Shown here one piece after another: positions 39,576 to 47,783 of a stretch of DNA of 64,000 bases. The notes under the pieces were generated by a model. It had not been told where the DNA came from. It did not search any database and saw only the letters and a list, made by a program, of their open reading frames with translations. Position numbers and translations under genes: made by a program. The DNA is taken from positions 183,877-247,876 of the forward strand of contig JANQNA010000007.1 of the NCBI GenBank assembly GCA_028279825.1. The letters are read 5' to 3'. Position 1 is the first letter of the stretch; each line of letters begins with the position of its first letter. This DNA comes from an archaeon (GTDB lineage Archaea; Aenigmatarchaeota; Aenigmatarchaeia; GW2011-AR5).

Positions 39576-39985
39576 AAAAGAAAAAGACCTTGATAACTAT
39601 AGGAAAAAGGAAGAAATCTACAGCCCGTGCTGTTGTTACGGAAGGCAAGGGAAAGATAACGATTAATTCAAGATCAATTGATACAATGGAACCAAGGTAT
39701 GTCCAGCTAAGAGTGAATGAACCTGTAATGCTGGCTGGCGAAAAGGCCAAGACAATGGACATAAAGGTCCGCGTGAGCGGCGGGGGCGTCTGGGGACAAG
39801 CTAACGCTTCACGTACGGCTATTGCAAATGCTATCGTCGGATGGACAAAGGACAACAAACTAAAAGATATGTACACTGATTATGATAGATCGCTGCTAGT
39901 ATCAGACCCCAGAAGAACGGAACCACACAAACCTTCCAGATCCAGCAAGGGTCCAAGAAGATCAAAGCAGCAGTCAAAGAGGTAA
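39572..39985 (+). CDS. rps9: Ribosomal protein S9
   Basis: 137 residues from ATG at 39572 (MKKKKTLITIGKRKKSTARAVVTEGKGKITINSRSI). RVSGGGVWGQANASRTAIANAIVGW and the C-terminal DPRRTEPHKPSRSSKGPRRSKQQSKR tail that reaches the P-site tRNA are present. A perfect hairpin lies just after the stop. Confidence 0.97.
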   Translation: MKKKKTLITIGKRKKSTARAVVTEGKGKITINSRSIDTMEPRYVQLRVNEPVMLAGEKAKTMDIKVRVSGGGVWGQANASRTAIANAIVGWTKDNKLKDMYTDYDRSLLVSDPRRTEPHKPSRSSKGPRRSKQQSKR

Positions 39986-40002
39986 GCTTTTCAAAAAAGC
40001 TT
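39984..40002 (+). terminator. Hairpin after rps9
   Basis: AAGCTTTT, loop CAA, AAAAGCTT: 8-bp perfect stem beginning within the rps9 stop codon. May end or attenuate the transcript before rpoN. Confidence 0.4.
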
Positions 40003-40040
40003 AACCAAAATGGGAAGATCAAAAATAATAGTGATGTAAA

Positions 40041-40235
40041 ATGATAATACCAGTAAGATGTTTCACATGCGGAAAGCCGATAGCAGGCCTCTGGGACAAG
40101 TTCAGAGAGCGAACCGGGAGAGGAGAAGAGCCGGGAAAGGTTCTGGATGACCTGAAGGTGGACAGATATTGTTGTCGTGCACTGCTGCTTACACACAAGG
40201 ACGTCGTAGATAAGATAGCAAAGTATCGTGCCTAA
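40041..40235 (+). CDS. rpoN: RNA polymerase subunit N (Rpb10)
   Basis: 64 residues. [18 protein letters not shown] and the C-C pair [12 protein letters not shown] form the RpoN zinc-bundle. Normal length. It usually follows rps9 in archaea, as here. A hairpin follows its stop. Confidence 0.97.
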   Translation: MIIPVRCFTCGKPIAGLWDKFRERTGRGEEPGKVLDDLKVDRYCCRALLLTHKDVVDKIAKYRA

Positions 40236-40238
40236 GCC

Positions 40239-40257
40239 TTTTTCTTCAGAAGAAAAA
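40239..40257 (+). terminator. Hairpin after rpoN
   Basis: TTTTTCTTC-A-GAAGAAAAA is a 9-bp perfect inverted repeat 4 bases after the rpoN stop, marking the probable end of the ribosomal operon. Confidence 0.45.
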
Positions 40258-40303
40258 TCCTTAAGGGAAAAAGAATTATTAAGTTTTCTGTTGTTAGTTA
40301 ATT

Positions 40304-41014
40304 ATGGATATTGTTCAACTGCTGGCTATAGCAAGAGTCAAGCCCGACAAGAAGCTTGACCAGTACTTCTTAAAGGAAGATTCAATAATTGAAGAGGAAA
40401 TCGGCTATGCTGAGCTGGCGCCTGAAGATACGGTGCTGGAGGTCGGGGCCGGAATAGGCAACCTGACGATACATCTGTCTAAAAAATCCAAGGTTATTGC
40501 CATTGAGAAGGATTTTTCATTCTCAAGACTGCTTAGAGGCATTCCAAATACAAATGCAATCATGGGCAATGCTTTAGAGGTATTGGAATCTTTGAGAGGT
40601 TCAAACAAATTCAACAAGATAGTCGCGAATATTCCTTATTCAATATCTCAGGACTTGATGATAGAATTCTTCAGGCACAGATGGGATACAGCTGTCATAA
40701 TGGTCCAGAAGGAGTTTGCTGAAAAATTAGTATCAGAAGAACGGCTTGGCAAGGTTATGAAGGAGCTGGCTGACATAAAGATTGTCAAGAATGTTCCTGC
40801 CGAAGCGTTTTATCCTAAGGCCGTAAAATCTTCGATTTTACTCATTAAGCAGAAGAAGCTTATAGATTATGATTTCTGGAACTTTGTTCATGCATTACGG
40901 CCTAACAAGAATGTGTCAAATCAAGTTAAGAAATGCTCCCCGAGCATTTCTAAGAAGAAGGTTCACCAACTGTCAATAGGTGAAATAAAACAACTTTACA
41001 AGAGAAATTCGTAG
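40304..41014 (+). CDS. ksgA: 16S rRNA dimethyladenosine transferase (KsgA/Dim1)
   Basis: 236 residues. KKLDQYFLKEDSIIEEEIGYAEL, SAM motif VLEVGAGIGNLTIHLSKKS and catalytic KIVANIPYSISQDLMIEF (the NIPY motif). It dimethylates two adenosines in the terminal 16S helix. C-terminal domain is somewhat shortened. It follows rpoN in the same direction. Confidence 0.95.
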   Translation: MDIVQLLAIARVKPDKKLDQYFLKEDSIIEEEIGYAELAPEDTVLEVGAGIGNLTIHLSKKSKVIAIEKDFSFSRLLRGIPNTNAIMGNALEVLESLRGSNKFNKIVANIPYSISQDLMIEFFRHRWDTAVIMVQKEFAEKLVSEERLGKVMKELADIKIVKNVPAEAFYPKAVKSSILLIKQKKLIDYDFWNFVHALRPNKNVSNQVKKCSPSISKKKVHQLSIGEIKQLYKRNS

Positions 41015-41069
41015 GTTAATTCTATAAACTAGAAATACTTAAGAACCCGCAAATCTATAGGTAATCGAT

Positions 41070-41699
41070 ATGTCTGAAACAATAGCATTACAGAATGAAT
41101 TATTTGCTGATGTGGGTAGGCGAAGCTCTGACCTTGGGCCATCACCCAAGTACGGCGAAGGAGCCGGCGTGCTCAGACCTTATGTTGATGCCGCAATAGG
41201 CAACCTGAGGAAGTATTATCAGAAGGTAGTCGGACAAAGGCCCGATTTTGGCGATGCACGCATTTCAATGAAAAAACTACCCATTACACGCAGAGGTATT
41301 ATGCACGGTGCATATGATCCTGCCACGGGACGCGTTTATGTTAACAAGGACTCTGTTGAAGCAGGCCCTGATACGCCAATCAGGAAAAAACTAAGGAAAA
41401 AGGGCTTGACTGAAAACCCACAGGATGTTGTTGCACATGAACTTACACATCATACACAAAAGAAAACGGGTGCTATACAGAGATATTCTAATAGACTCGG
41501 TAAACTGGCGAGATACGTTATAGAAGGTGCAGCAAGTATTATTACCGGTGAAATTACGGGCAGGCCCCAGGATTCATACCCGAGAGAACAGAGTACAGTG
41601 AGCCGGCTTATGAAAAGATACGGGATTAAGGACATGGTAACCGGTACAGCCCCGGTTAGAGTCAGACGTGCATTTGTTCCTGCGTACAGGACCGCTTAA
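41070..41699 (+). CDS. Putative zinc metalloprotease-like protein
   Basis: 209 residues. DVVAHELTHHTQKK near 115 is an HExxH motif, preceded by GAYDPATGRVYVNKDSV, a strand often found before the active helix of zincins. The third ligand may be in the following helix (YVIEGAASIITGEIT). No signal peptide or TM, so it is likely cytosolic. The basic N- and C-termini are unremarkable. Family not identified. Overlaps convergent zinc-finger gene by 4 bp. Confidence 0.65.
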   Translation: MSETIALQNELFADVGRRSSDLGPSPKYGEGAGVLRPYVDAAIGNLRKYYQKVVGQRPDFGDARISMKKLPITRRGIMHGAYDPATGRVYVNKDSVEAGPDTPIRKKLRKKGLTENPQDVVAHELTHHTQKKTGAIQRYSNRLGKLARYVIEGAASIITGEITGRPQDSYPREQSTVSRLMKRYGIKDMVTGTAPVRVRRAFVPAYRTA

Positions 41700-41908
41700 G
41701 ATACTATGATTTTATTCTTGCCGCGGAAGGTTGAACCCATTTTGGTCTCGTCAGGCACGTGACCTTTCTGGAGCATTCTTATTTCCTGAAGGGTCTGAAG
41801 ATGCGATTTGCTGTGAATCTTCAGCGCTCTCCAGCTTGGAAATATCTGTTCACAACGCATGCACTTTACGGATTTCACCTTTTTCCCGGCCTTTTTCACT
41901 TTTCTCAT
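41696..41908 (-). CDS. Archaeal C2H2 zinc-finger protein
   Basis: 70 residues from ATG at 41908 (MRKVKKAGKKVKSVKC); the track ORF is over-extended into promoter sequence. One finger: CMRCEQIFPSWRALKIHSKSH (C-x2-C-x12-H-x4-H). Basic N-terminus suggests nucleic-acid binding. The same finger type is fused to the primase at 18.7 kb. It diverges from rfcL. Confidence 0.75.
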   Translation of the reverse strand: MRKVKKAGKKVKSVKCMRCEQIFPSWRALKIHSKSHLQTLQEIRMLQKGHVPDETKMGSTFRGKNKIIVS

Positions 41909-41958
41909 ACTGTTAATAATGAAAGAAGAAATAAAAAGATATTTGCAAAGATACAGGA

Positions 41959-43053
41959 ATGCTTCTTTACAGATATACTCCAAAAACAACAGCAGATCTT
42001 GTAGGTAATAAAAAGGCTATACTCGGGATAAAGGAATTCCTGGCAAAATGGAAGAAAGGTATGTCTCTTTTGGTTCACGGCCAGCCTGGCAGCGGCAAGT
42101 CTTCTGCTCTTAAGCTGCTTGCCAAAGAGCTTGGCTACCAGGTTATGGAAGTTCACGGGAATGAGAAGATTGATGTCAAGAAGCTGATACAATCTTCAGG
42201 TCAGCAGGGCGTGTTTTTCAGAAAAAAAGTCATACTTGTGGAAGACATTGACACCAAGGCAATAAGAGGCATAGGTGACCTGATAAAAAAGAGCAGTCAT
42301 CCCGTGATATGTACGGCGGCTGACGCCTATAAGGTTAATCCTCCTGTCAGAAAACTCTTCAAACTGATGAAATTTGAAAAGATACGTGATATGGAGCTTC
42401 TCAAATTCGCAGAAAAGGTATGTGAGAAAGAAAAGATAGGCATAGAAAAGAGGAACCTGGAACAGATCGTGAAGATATGCAACGGTGATGTGAGATCTTT
42501 GCTGATAGACATTGACGCGGTAAGGCTTGGCGTGAACGTAAAAGATCTTGGTTACAGGAATATTGAAGATAACGTGTTCAACACGATAAGACTGATCTTC
42601 AAGACAATGAGTATTGACAACACAAAAATTGCTTTAGAGAAATCAGAGAAGGATGCTGAAGAGATCTTCCACTGGCTGGAGGAAAACATAAAAGAGGAAT
42701 ACGATCTGATATCTTTAGCAGATGCTTATGATTATCTTTCTAAAGCGGATGTTTTTTACACAAGAATAATCCGGAGACAATCATGGTCCCTGCAGAAGTA
42801 TTTTTCCGGCCTGGCTGTCTACGGCACTGCTCTGGCCAAGAAGAAGGCTTCTCCCAAATTTGTAGCTTACAGGTATCCAAGAATTCCAAGAAGAATCAGT
42901 CCTGCGGCCCTGGAAAAACTATCAAGACCTTTGCATACATCAAGAAGGAAGAGCGTGAAGTACCTGCCTGTCGTGAAAATGCTGGCAAAGAGTGGCGATA
43001 TCTGTGAAGATCTGGGTATGGACGAAAAGGAAACAGCTTCAATACTTGGCTAG
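41959..43053 (+). CDS. rfcL: Replication factor C large subunit
   Basis: 364 residues. MLLYRYTPKTTADLVGNKKAILGIKEFLAKWKKG, Walker A LLVHGQPGSGKSSALKLLAKEL, Walker B VILVEDIDT and the helical collar domain identify RfcL, the clamp-loader subunit that opens PCNA. Shorter than the 450-500 usual: the acidic, PIP-carrying C-terminal tail is absent. Confidence 0.9.
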   Translation: MLLYRYTPKTTADLVGNKKAILGIKEFLAKWKKGMSLLVHGQPGSGKSSALKLLAKELGYQVMEVHGNEKIDVKKLIQSSGQQGVFFRKKVILVEDIDTKAIRGIGDLIKKSSHPVICTAADAYKVNPPVRKLFKLMKFEKIRDMELLKFAEKVCEKEKIGIEKRNLEQIVKICNGDVRSLLIDIDAVRLGVNVKDLGYRNIEDNVFNTIRLIFKTMSIDNTKIALEKSEKDAEEIFHWLEENIKEEYDLISLADAYDYLSKADVFYTRIIRRQSWSLQKYFSGLAVYGTALAKKKASPKFVAYRYPRIPRRISPAALEKLSRPLHTSRRKSVKYLPVVKMLAKSGDICEDLGMDEKETASILG

Positions 43054-43454
43054 GCGCCTATCAGTTCCTGAGAAGAATTGTATTTTGTGAAATTGAATAT
43101 TATCTGTTCGTGAGACGCCACCAAAAGATCTATATCTACTGTCTCAGAACCTGAACAGTCGGGCGGGTTTATCGTATATTCTAAATTCACCAAAAAACCT
43201 TTTGCACCCAATGAGTCTTCCGTCAGCTTTTTTAATTCGTCGAGACGGGTTGTAAGATTTATGCAGCTGCCGTTTGTCATCGTGTTTTCAGCTATGTAAT
43301 TAAACTGGTCCATGATATTGTAGAAATGAAAATCATTTGATACGCGTGCCTGGGAGGATGCGTCTATAATGAAGTAATCTTCCAGTAAGACGGATATACT
43401 AAGAAATACGCTTGTTGCAACTACCGCGGAAATTATGAACCACTGGCCCTTCAT
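43050..43454 (-). CDS. Pilin-like/secreted protein with N-terminal hydrophobic helix
   Basis: 134 residues. MKGQWFIISAVVATSVFLSISVLLEDYFIID is the short-leader MxGQWFI type seen in many archaeal single-TM pilin-like proteins, often in small groups. The outer part has sequons (NGSCINLTT, YNSSQ) and two Cys. Overlaps the DUF424 gene start and, by 4 bp, the convergent rfcL end. Confidence 0.7.
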   Translation of the reverse strand: MKGQWFIISAVVATSVFLSISVLLEDYFIIDASSQARVSNDFHFYNIMDQFNYIAENTMTNGSCINLTTRLDELKKLTEDSLGAKGFLVNLEYTINPPDCSGSETVDIDLLVASHEQIIFNFTKYNSSQELIGA

Positions 43455-43747
43455 GGGTTCACCGCCACAATCTGTGCGTGCATAACATCTCCTATTCTAA
43501 TAACGTTAGACTTGTTTATTATGTTTTCGTTTACAAGAAGATCTATTATTTCGTTGCCTACCGCATTTATTATTGTGGCGTTTTTCACCAGGTCAATGGC
43601 TTCCTCTTTCTCGCAGTTTTTATCTGAATAGAAGTCATTAACTTCTATGGAAACTTCCCCTTCTGAAAAATCCTTGCCTAATACGTCTTTGTCGCATATT
43701 GCAAGTAACTTTTCTTCGCCCTGTTCGAAAAGTCTATAAGAGAACAT
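43451..43747 (-). CDS. DUF424 family protein
   Basis: 98 residues from ATG at 43747 (MFSYRLFEQGEEKLLAICDKDVLGKDFSEGEVSIEVNDFYSD). Archaeal DUF424 proteins share this opening, the LVKNATIINAVGNEIIDLLVNENII core and a VIRIGDVMHAQIV end. Function is unestablished; the gene regularly follows aif2b, as it does here with a one-base overlap, so a translation role is suspected. Confidence 0.87.
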   Translation of the reverse strand: MFSYRLFEQGEEKLLAICDKDVLGKDFSEGEVSIEVNDFYSDKNCEKEEAIDLVKNATIINAVGNEIIDLLVNENIINKSNVIRIGDVMHAQIVAVNP

Positions 43748-44145
43748 TATATCCGCCTTGCAGGTCTTTTGGCACCGCACGCCTCGCATTTAATGAACAT
43801 GTAGTTATCAATCTTTTGTATTGATGTATCGGGTTTTCCACATTCCTTGCATAAGACAAATTCTTTTGCATATTCCTTTATCCGCTGATTAACAAGGGAA
43901 GAATGGGCTTTTCCCTGAAGTATGAGATCGTTGCCCCTCATGTTACCGGGCATTGCAAGTTCTTTGAACATAAATTTTGACATTTCGCTTACTTCCCTGC
44001 GCAGCTTCTTTGCTATATCCGTGAAATTCTTTATTGTTGTCTGCCGTTTTTCCGTATAGACTGATGCCGTTGGTATTTCGAACCTGGATTCGGTCTTGGC
44101 CGGTATACTCTTCATTGCTCTTTTCAGAAGTTCTTCATAACTCAC
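43747..44145 (-). CDS. aif2b: Translation initiation factor aIF2 subunit beta
   Basis: 132 residues. IPTASVYTEKRQTTIKNFTDIAKKLRREVSEMSKFMFKELAMPGNM, the RGNDLILQGK strand and zinc ribbon CKECGKPDTSIQK...IKCEACGAKRPARRI match aIF2beta. Partner of aIF2alpha at 31.5 kb. Overlaps pop5 by 11 bp. Confidence 0.96.
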   Translation of the reverse strand: MSYEELLKRAMKSIPAKTESRFEIPTASVYTEKRQTTIKNFTDIAKKLRREVSEMSKFMFKELAMPGNMRGNDLILQGKAHSSLVNQRIKEYAKEFVLCKECGKPDTSIQKIDNYMFIKCEACGAKRPARRI

Positions 44146-44497
44146 TTACATCACCCATATACTTTGTTTTTGCCGATTTGATTGTTCCCGTCACGCCCAG
44201 TATCTTTATGATACATCTTGTTTCTCCTATCATAGATATAAGCGAAAGTACTGTACGTACGTTCTCAACACTATTATGCCTACACTTTAAAATACCTGTC
44301 TGTTTTGTCTCGCTATAAGAATTGTGCACAAACCAGATACCTGCCTCCGAAGAACCGAGCTCTCCTAGAAACTCCATTGAATTGGTCCAGACAGCATTCA
44401 CAAACTCGCCGTAAATCACTGGTGTATCCGATATGATCTCGAAGACTATGTATCTCTTTGCAGGTCTCATGCTTGGCGGTAATATCTTAGGCTCCAT
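44135..44497 (-). CDS. rnp2: RNase P protein component 2 (Pop5)
   Basis: 120 residues. MRPAKRYIVFEIISD, WFVHNSYSETKQTGILKCRHNSVENVRTVLSLI and RCIIKILGVTGTIKSAK are the Pop5/Rpp14 fold. It helps the RNase P RNA cut tRNA 5' leaders, with Rpp30 two genes upstream. Overlaps mazG stop by one base. Confidence 0.9.
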   Translation of the reverse strand: MEPKILPPSMRPAKRYIVFEIISDTPVIYGEFVNAVWTNSMEFLGELGSSEAGIWFVHNSYSETKQTGILKCRHNSVENVRTVLSLISMIGETRCIIKILGVTGTIKSAKTKYMGDVSEL

Positions 44498-44817
44498 TAT
44501 TCTCTAACTCCTTCGTATCTTTTTTGTATACTATCTTTCACTAACTTGAATGCCTTTTCTGCATCAACGTTTAATTGGTTTGATAGGCGCAAAATAACAA
44601 ACAATAAGTCTCCTATGCCATCTTCAAAAACATCAGACTTTTCCTTGATTATGCGCTTTCTTTCTTCCAGTTCTTTGTACCTCAGGTGTTTGCTCATTTC
44701 AAGAAGTTCCTCATGAACATGATCAAACTTGTCTATGTTTGGGTCGTCAGACCAATTGTTTTTTTCTGCAAATTCCTTGATTATCTTTTGGGCTTCACTT
44801 ATCTTCAATTTTAACAC
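44497..44817 (-). CDS. MazG-type nucleotide pyrophosphohydrolase
   Basis: 106 residues, GTG start. HVHEELLEMSKHLRYKELEERKRI and FEDGIGDLLFVILRLSNQLNVDAEKAFKLVKDSI supply the ExxE...ExxD metal-binding pattern of the all-alpha NTP pyrophosphatase superfamily. It probably hydrolyses noncanonical NTPs. Inserted between the two RNase P genes, overlapping rpp30 by 23 bp. Confidence 0.85.
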   Translation of the reverse strand: MLKLKISEAQKIIKEFAEKNNWSDDPNIDKFDHVHEELLEMSKHLRYKELEERKRIIKEKSDVFEDGIGDLLFVILRLSNQLNVDAEKAFKLVKDSIQKRYEGVRE

Positions 44818-45493
44818 CTTCCATTCGCGCTCCGCTCAATTTCTCACGGTTCCGCTTCACGATATTCTCAGGTACAGTCGACACTGTTTCTATGGCTTTG
44901 CCAAGTTCCAGGCCAAGTATGTTCGCTATTGAAGCTAACTCACGGCCGGATCTCATTCCCCACTTGTTTATAGCAGCTGATGATGTAATGATTTTTGTGT
45001 TGTACTTTTTGCAAAGCTCAATATTCTTCTTCAAAGATGACAGAGTGTAGATTCTGTTACGTTTATAAGACTCTAAAACCTCTCTAAAATTCAGTTCTAT
45101 TGCCACGTTATTGTCGTGAGCTGCACGGACGCAAATATGATCTAATCCAGAGTCTTTGCGGCCTAACTCCGGGTGGCACAGCACGTCTACCATTGAGTTT
45201 TCACAGGCAGCCCTGTTGACATCATAATTGCCGCCATGGACCATGAGGACTTCCGCTTTGTCACGGGCCTTTTTGGCTAAATCATTCAGGTCCTGGGCCT
45301 TCGAGGCTTTGATCATCAAACAGGAGACAAGGTCTATACCCTCTGCCTTTGGCAATTCACTAGCTTCGCTAGTGAAGTACCTTACTATACCTATGCCTGA
45401 GAAGCCCAGATGCCTTGCCATCTGAGCCATTTCTTCTACAGTATTCTCGCCTATAGACAGGCTTGTTTGTATATTCAGATCGTAGAATGTCAT
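44795..45493 (-). CDS. rnp3: RNase P protein component 3 (Rpp30)
   Basis: 232 residues. A TIM-barrel of the PHP-like Rpp30 family: FYDLNIQTSLSIGENTVEEMAQMARHLGFSGIGIV, VLMVHGGNYDVNRAACENSMVDVLCHPELGRKDSGLDH, VAIELNFREVL and IITSSAAINKWGMRSGRELASIANILGL. It binds Pop5 in RNase P. First gene in the rpp30-mazG-pop5-aif2b-duf424 run; rpl15e lies just upstream. Confidence 0.93.
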   Translation of the reverse strand: MTFYDLNIQTSLSIGENTVEEMAQMARHLGFSGIGIVRYFTSEASELPKAEGIDLVSCLMIKASKAQDLNDLAKKARDKAEVLMVHGGNYDVNRAACENSMVDVLCHPELGRKDSGLDHICVRAAHDNNVAIELNFREVLESYKRNRIYTLSSLKKNIELCKKYNTKIITSSAAINKWGMRSGRELASIANILGLELGKAIETVSTVPENIVKRNREKLSGARMEGVKIEDK

Positions 45494-45536
45494 AAAAGAT
45501 AGTTCACGAGAAAGTTTTTAACTAGAACAAAAATAG

Positions 45537-46004
45537 CTATTTTCTGCTTTTCTTTCCGGAAGAAGTTAAGCCGCGGAAGGCCCTTCTGCGCTGCGTGACA
45601 ATCCAGTTTCTTTCCTTATCCTTCTTTACGGAAGGGTGGGACTTGTCAACGATTATAACTTCGTAATACTTGTATTTTCCGTCTTCTGCCACGATATAAG
45701 AATTCAGAACTTCCATGTTCGGGAACTTTCGCGCTACGCGCTTTTCGGCAATGGCCTTTTTGTTCATGACGGGCGTGTAGAAAAGACCCATTTTTCTTGG
45801 TTTTCTACCCTGCATTGGTGTAGGTCTTCGGCGTCCACCCTTTTTGATACGTGTTCTTACAATAACAAAACCTTGTTTAGCCTTGTAACCAAGAGTTCTT
45901 GCCCTGTCAGCCCGGGTTGGCCGCGCTACGCGCTTCACAACAGGCTGTTTTCTCCATCTGCTTATACGAGGAGAAACAGACTCCTTTACGTCTTTATACT
46001 TCAT
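45537..46004 (-). CDS. rpl15e: Ribosomal protein L15e, shortened
   Basis: 155 residues from ATG at 46004 (MKYKDVKESVSPRISRWRKQPVVKRVARPTRADRARTLGYKAKQGFVIVRTRIKKGGRRRPTPMQGRKP). KFPNMEVLNSYIVAEDGKYKYYEVIIVDKSHPSV and FRGLTSSGKKSRK are also conserved. Typical L15e has about 190 residues: this one lacks part of the N-terminal helix and about 30 C-terminal residues. Start set by the TATA box 22 bases upstream. Confidence 0.95.
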   Translation of the reverse strand: MKYKDVKESVSPRISRWRKQPVVKRVARPTRADRARTLGYKAKQGFVIVRTRIKKGGRRRPTPMQGRKPRKMGLFYTPVMNKKAIAEKRVARKFPNMEVLNSYIVAEDGKYKYYEVIIVDKSHPSVKKDKERNWIVTQRRRAFRGLTSSGKKSRK

Positions 46005-46025
46005 CAGAGAAGGTTGCAAACTTAA

Positions 46026-46035
46026 TTATTTAAAG
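46026..46035 (-). promoter_or_regulatory. TATA-like element for rpl15e
   Basis: CTTTAAATAA on the minus strand, 22-31 bases before the ATG at 46004, fits a leaderless archaeal promoter. Confidence 0.4.
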
Positions 46036-46063
46036 TTGTTTACAAAATTAGGATTGTGATAAG

Positions 46064-46291
46064 ATGGGTGCAGGAATAAAGCTTGTTATCGGTCTGATAA
46101 TATTTCTTTTAGGTCTATATTGGTATATGCCAAATACCATAGTTACATCAATCTTTGGCAGAACGGCCTTCCAGTCGTTTCTGACAGTATTCCAGGGACT
46201 TTTCGGGTTGGTCCTGATAGTTCTTGGTCTGATTGTCGCATGGATAGAGTATGAAGACATAAAATGGTCAAGAAAGGGCAAGAAGAAATAG
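46064..46291 (+). CDS. Small two-TM membrane protein
   Basis: 75 residues. Two or three hydrophobic helices (IKLVIGLIIFLLGLYWYM; LFGLVLIVLGLIVAWIEY) and a basic tail DIKWSRKGKKK. Similar small proteins are frequent in archaeal genomes but without assigned function. Confidence 0.65.
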   Translation: MGAGIKLVIGLIIFLLGLYWYMPNTIVTSIFGRTAFQSFLTVFQGLFGLVLIVLGLIVAWIEYEDIKWSRKGKKK

Positions 46292-46351
46292 ATTTTTACT
46301 ATTTGTCGATACTCTCAGTACTCTTTATCTAATTTCTCTCTAAATTTCTCT

Positions 46352-47446
46352 ATGCGTGCTGTTGAACTTCCAGATTCGATACGTAAACAAATGATGCCTA
46401 AAATGACGAAGGATTTCTTCGGGCCATCGCCCGGTATATTCATTGGTACGTACGGCTATCCGGATGTCAACACAGGACCACTGGGAATGGTAACACAGAA
46501 CAACTCGAGCCCGGCGGACTGGTTAAAAAAGAGCTATCAGGAGATAATAGCCATAAGATCAGGGATGATAAGATCGGCGAAAAAGGAAAATATTTTCTCT
46601 AAAGAGAAAATAGTAGCGAACATGCAAGAGATTTCCCTAGCAAAGGTGCCAACGGAAGTCGAAATGATGTTCAACAAGGCACCAAGGCTTTCAATAAACT
46701 TCGATGCGATTGTGCAGCCAATGGGGGCATTTGCAAAACTGGAAAAACTGACAGTAACGGAAAATCCCAAGATTTCGAGAAAAGTTGAAAGAATAACTTC
46801 TGATGACCTGAAAGCGGCAGAGTCCACGTTCCAGCTTTATAGAGCTGGAACAGATGTGTACAAGGTCCAAACGATTCTTTCTTCCGGTGCTTTAGGTATC
46901 GCGAAGCGGATGGTGCCGACAAGATGGTCGATAACTGCCACGGATGATATAATCGGTAAAAGCCTGCTAAAGCAAGTGAGAGATTACAAGTCTGTAAACG
47001 AATATATGGTTTTCGAGGCGTTCAATCTGGATAACCATTTTTTGATACTTTTAATGCCAGGCAGCTGGGAATTTGAAAACGTGGAGAGCTGGTTTTCAGG
47101 AGCCTGGGGACTTTCACATGAGTATGAGCCGTTCTCCGGGCGTACTAAATATGCGGAGAAACAGGCAGGCGGATATTATGCTTCTAGACTGGCAATAATC
47201 GAGTATTTGAGGAAGATACGCCGCCAGGCAAGAGTTTTTGCGCTTCGCGAGATACACAAAGAGTATAGCACGCCCTTAGGCGTATGGCAGGTAAGAGAAA
47301 ACGTGAGGGCTGCCATGGCGAAGCCACGTCGCTTTGCTACGCTTAGGGAGGCTTTAACCTACATGGGACAGCTGACCAAGAAGCCGCTCAATCTTTATAC
47401 TGACAAAAGCAGGATTCTTCGGCAACGAAGGTTGACGGACTTTTAA
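46352..47446 (+). CDS. nreA: DNA repair protein NreA/NreB family
   Basis: 364 residues. FFGPSPGIFIGTYGYPDVNTGPLG, VEMMFNKAPRLSINFDAIVQPMG, RMVPTRWSITATDD and FAVFEAFNLDNHFLILLMPGSWEFE-type blocks are the Nre family (DUF650/DUF651). The protein ends QRRLTDF, a PIP-box-like motif (Q-x2-L-x2-F) as reported for haloarchaeal NreA, suggesting it docks on PCNA. The N-terminal zinc-binding segment of some members is absent. Confidence 0.88.
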   Translation: MRAVELPDSIRKQMMPKMTKDFFGPSPGIFIGTYGYPDVNTGPLGMVTQNNSSPADWLKKSYQEIIAIRSGMIRSAKKENIFSKEKIVANMQEISLAKVPTEVEMMFNKAPRLSINFDAIVQPMGAFAKLEKLTVTENPKISRKVERITSDDLKAAESTFQLYRAGTDVYKVQTILSSGALGIAKRMVPTRWSITATDDIIGKSLLKQVRDYKSVNEYMVFEAFNLDNHFLILLMPGSWEFENVESWFSGAWGLSHEYEPFSGRTKYAEKQAGGYYASRLAIIEYLRKIRRQARVFALREIHKEYSTPLGVWQVRENVRAAMAKPRRFATLREALTYMGQLTKKPLNLYTDKSRILRQRRLTDF

Positions 47447-47455
47447 GGGGTTTCC

Positions 47456-47507
47456 GTTTAAAAAGCTTATTCCTATAATCTTAGTAGAAAACACACAAAC
47501 CGGAGGT
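47456..47507 (+). promoter_or_regulatory. Promoter and Shine-Dalgarno for the 75-residue gene
   Basis: GTTTAAAAAG (47456-47465) is TATA-like and GGAGGT (47502-47507) lies 7 bases before the ATG at 47515. Strong signals suggest good expression of this small conserved-looking gene. Confidence 0.45.
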
Positions 47508-47514
47508 TAAAAAC

Positions 47515-47742
47515 ATGGTACAATTCGAAACCATAAAAAGTGAAGAGATAAAATTCGGCAACAACAACTTTTTGGAAATTGCCAGGAAAAAAGCTATAGC
47601 GGATGACGGAGAAAACACATTCATCTCTATAAGCCGTGGTTTTATAACCCAGAATGGCGAGAAAAGATACAGAAAGTCGTTCAGCGTGCCTATCGACGAC
47701 GAAGTAATTTCGTTCATAGCAACAAAAATTAAAGAGATTTAG
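47515..47742 (+). CDS. Small conserved-looking protein
   Basis: 75 residues. VQFETIKSEEIKFGNNNFLEIARKKAIADDGENTFISISRGFITQNGEKRYRKSFSVPIDDEVISFIATKIKEI reads as a small beta-sheet with a closing helix, similar in layout to archaeal seven-kilodalton nucleic-acid-binding or PC4-like proteins. That comparison is only impressionistic. Strong promoter and SD upstream. Confidence 0.65.
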   Translation: MVQFETIKSEEIKFGNNNFLEIARKKAIADDGENTFISISRGFITQNGEKRYRKSFSVPIDDEVISFIATKIKEI

Positions 47743-47783
47743 GCGACTTTCCTTCTCTCTCTTTTTTTATTTTTGGTGACAAA

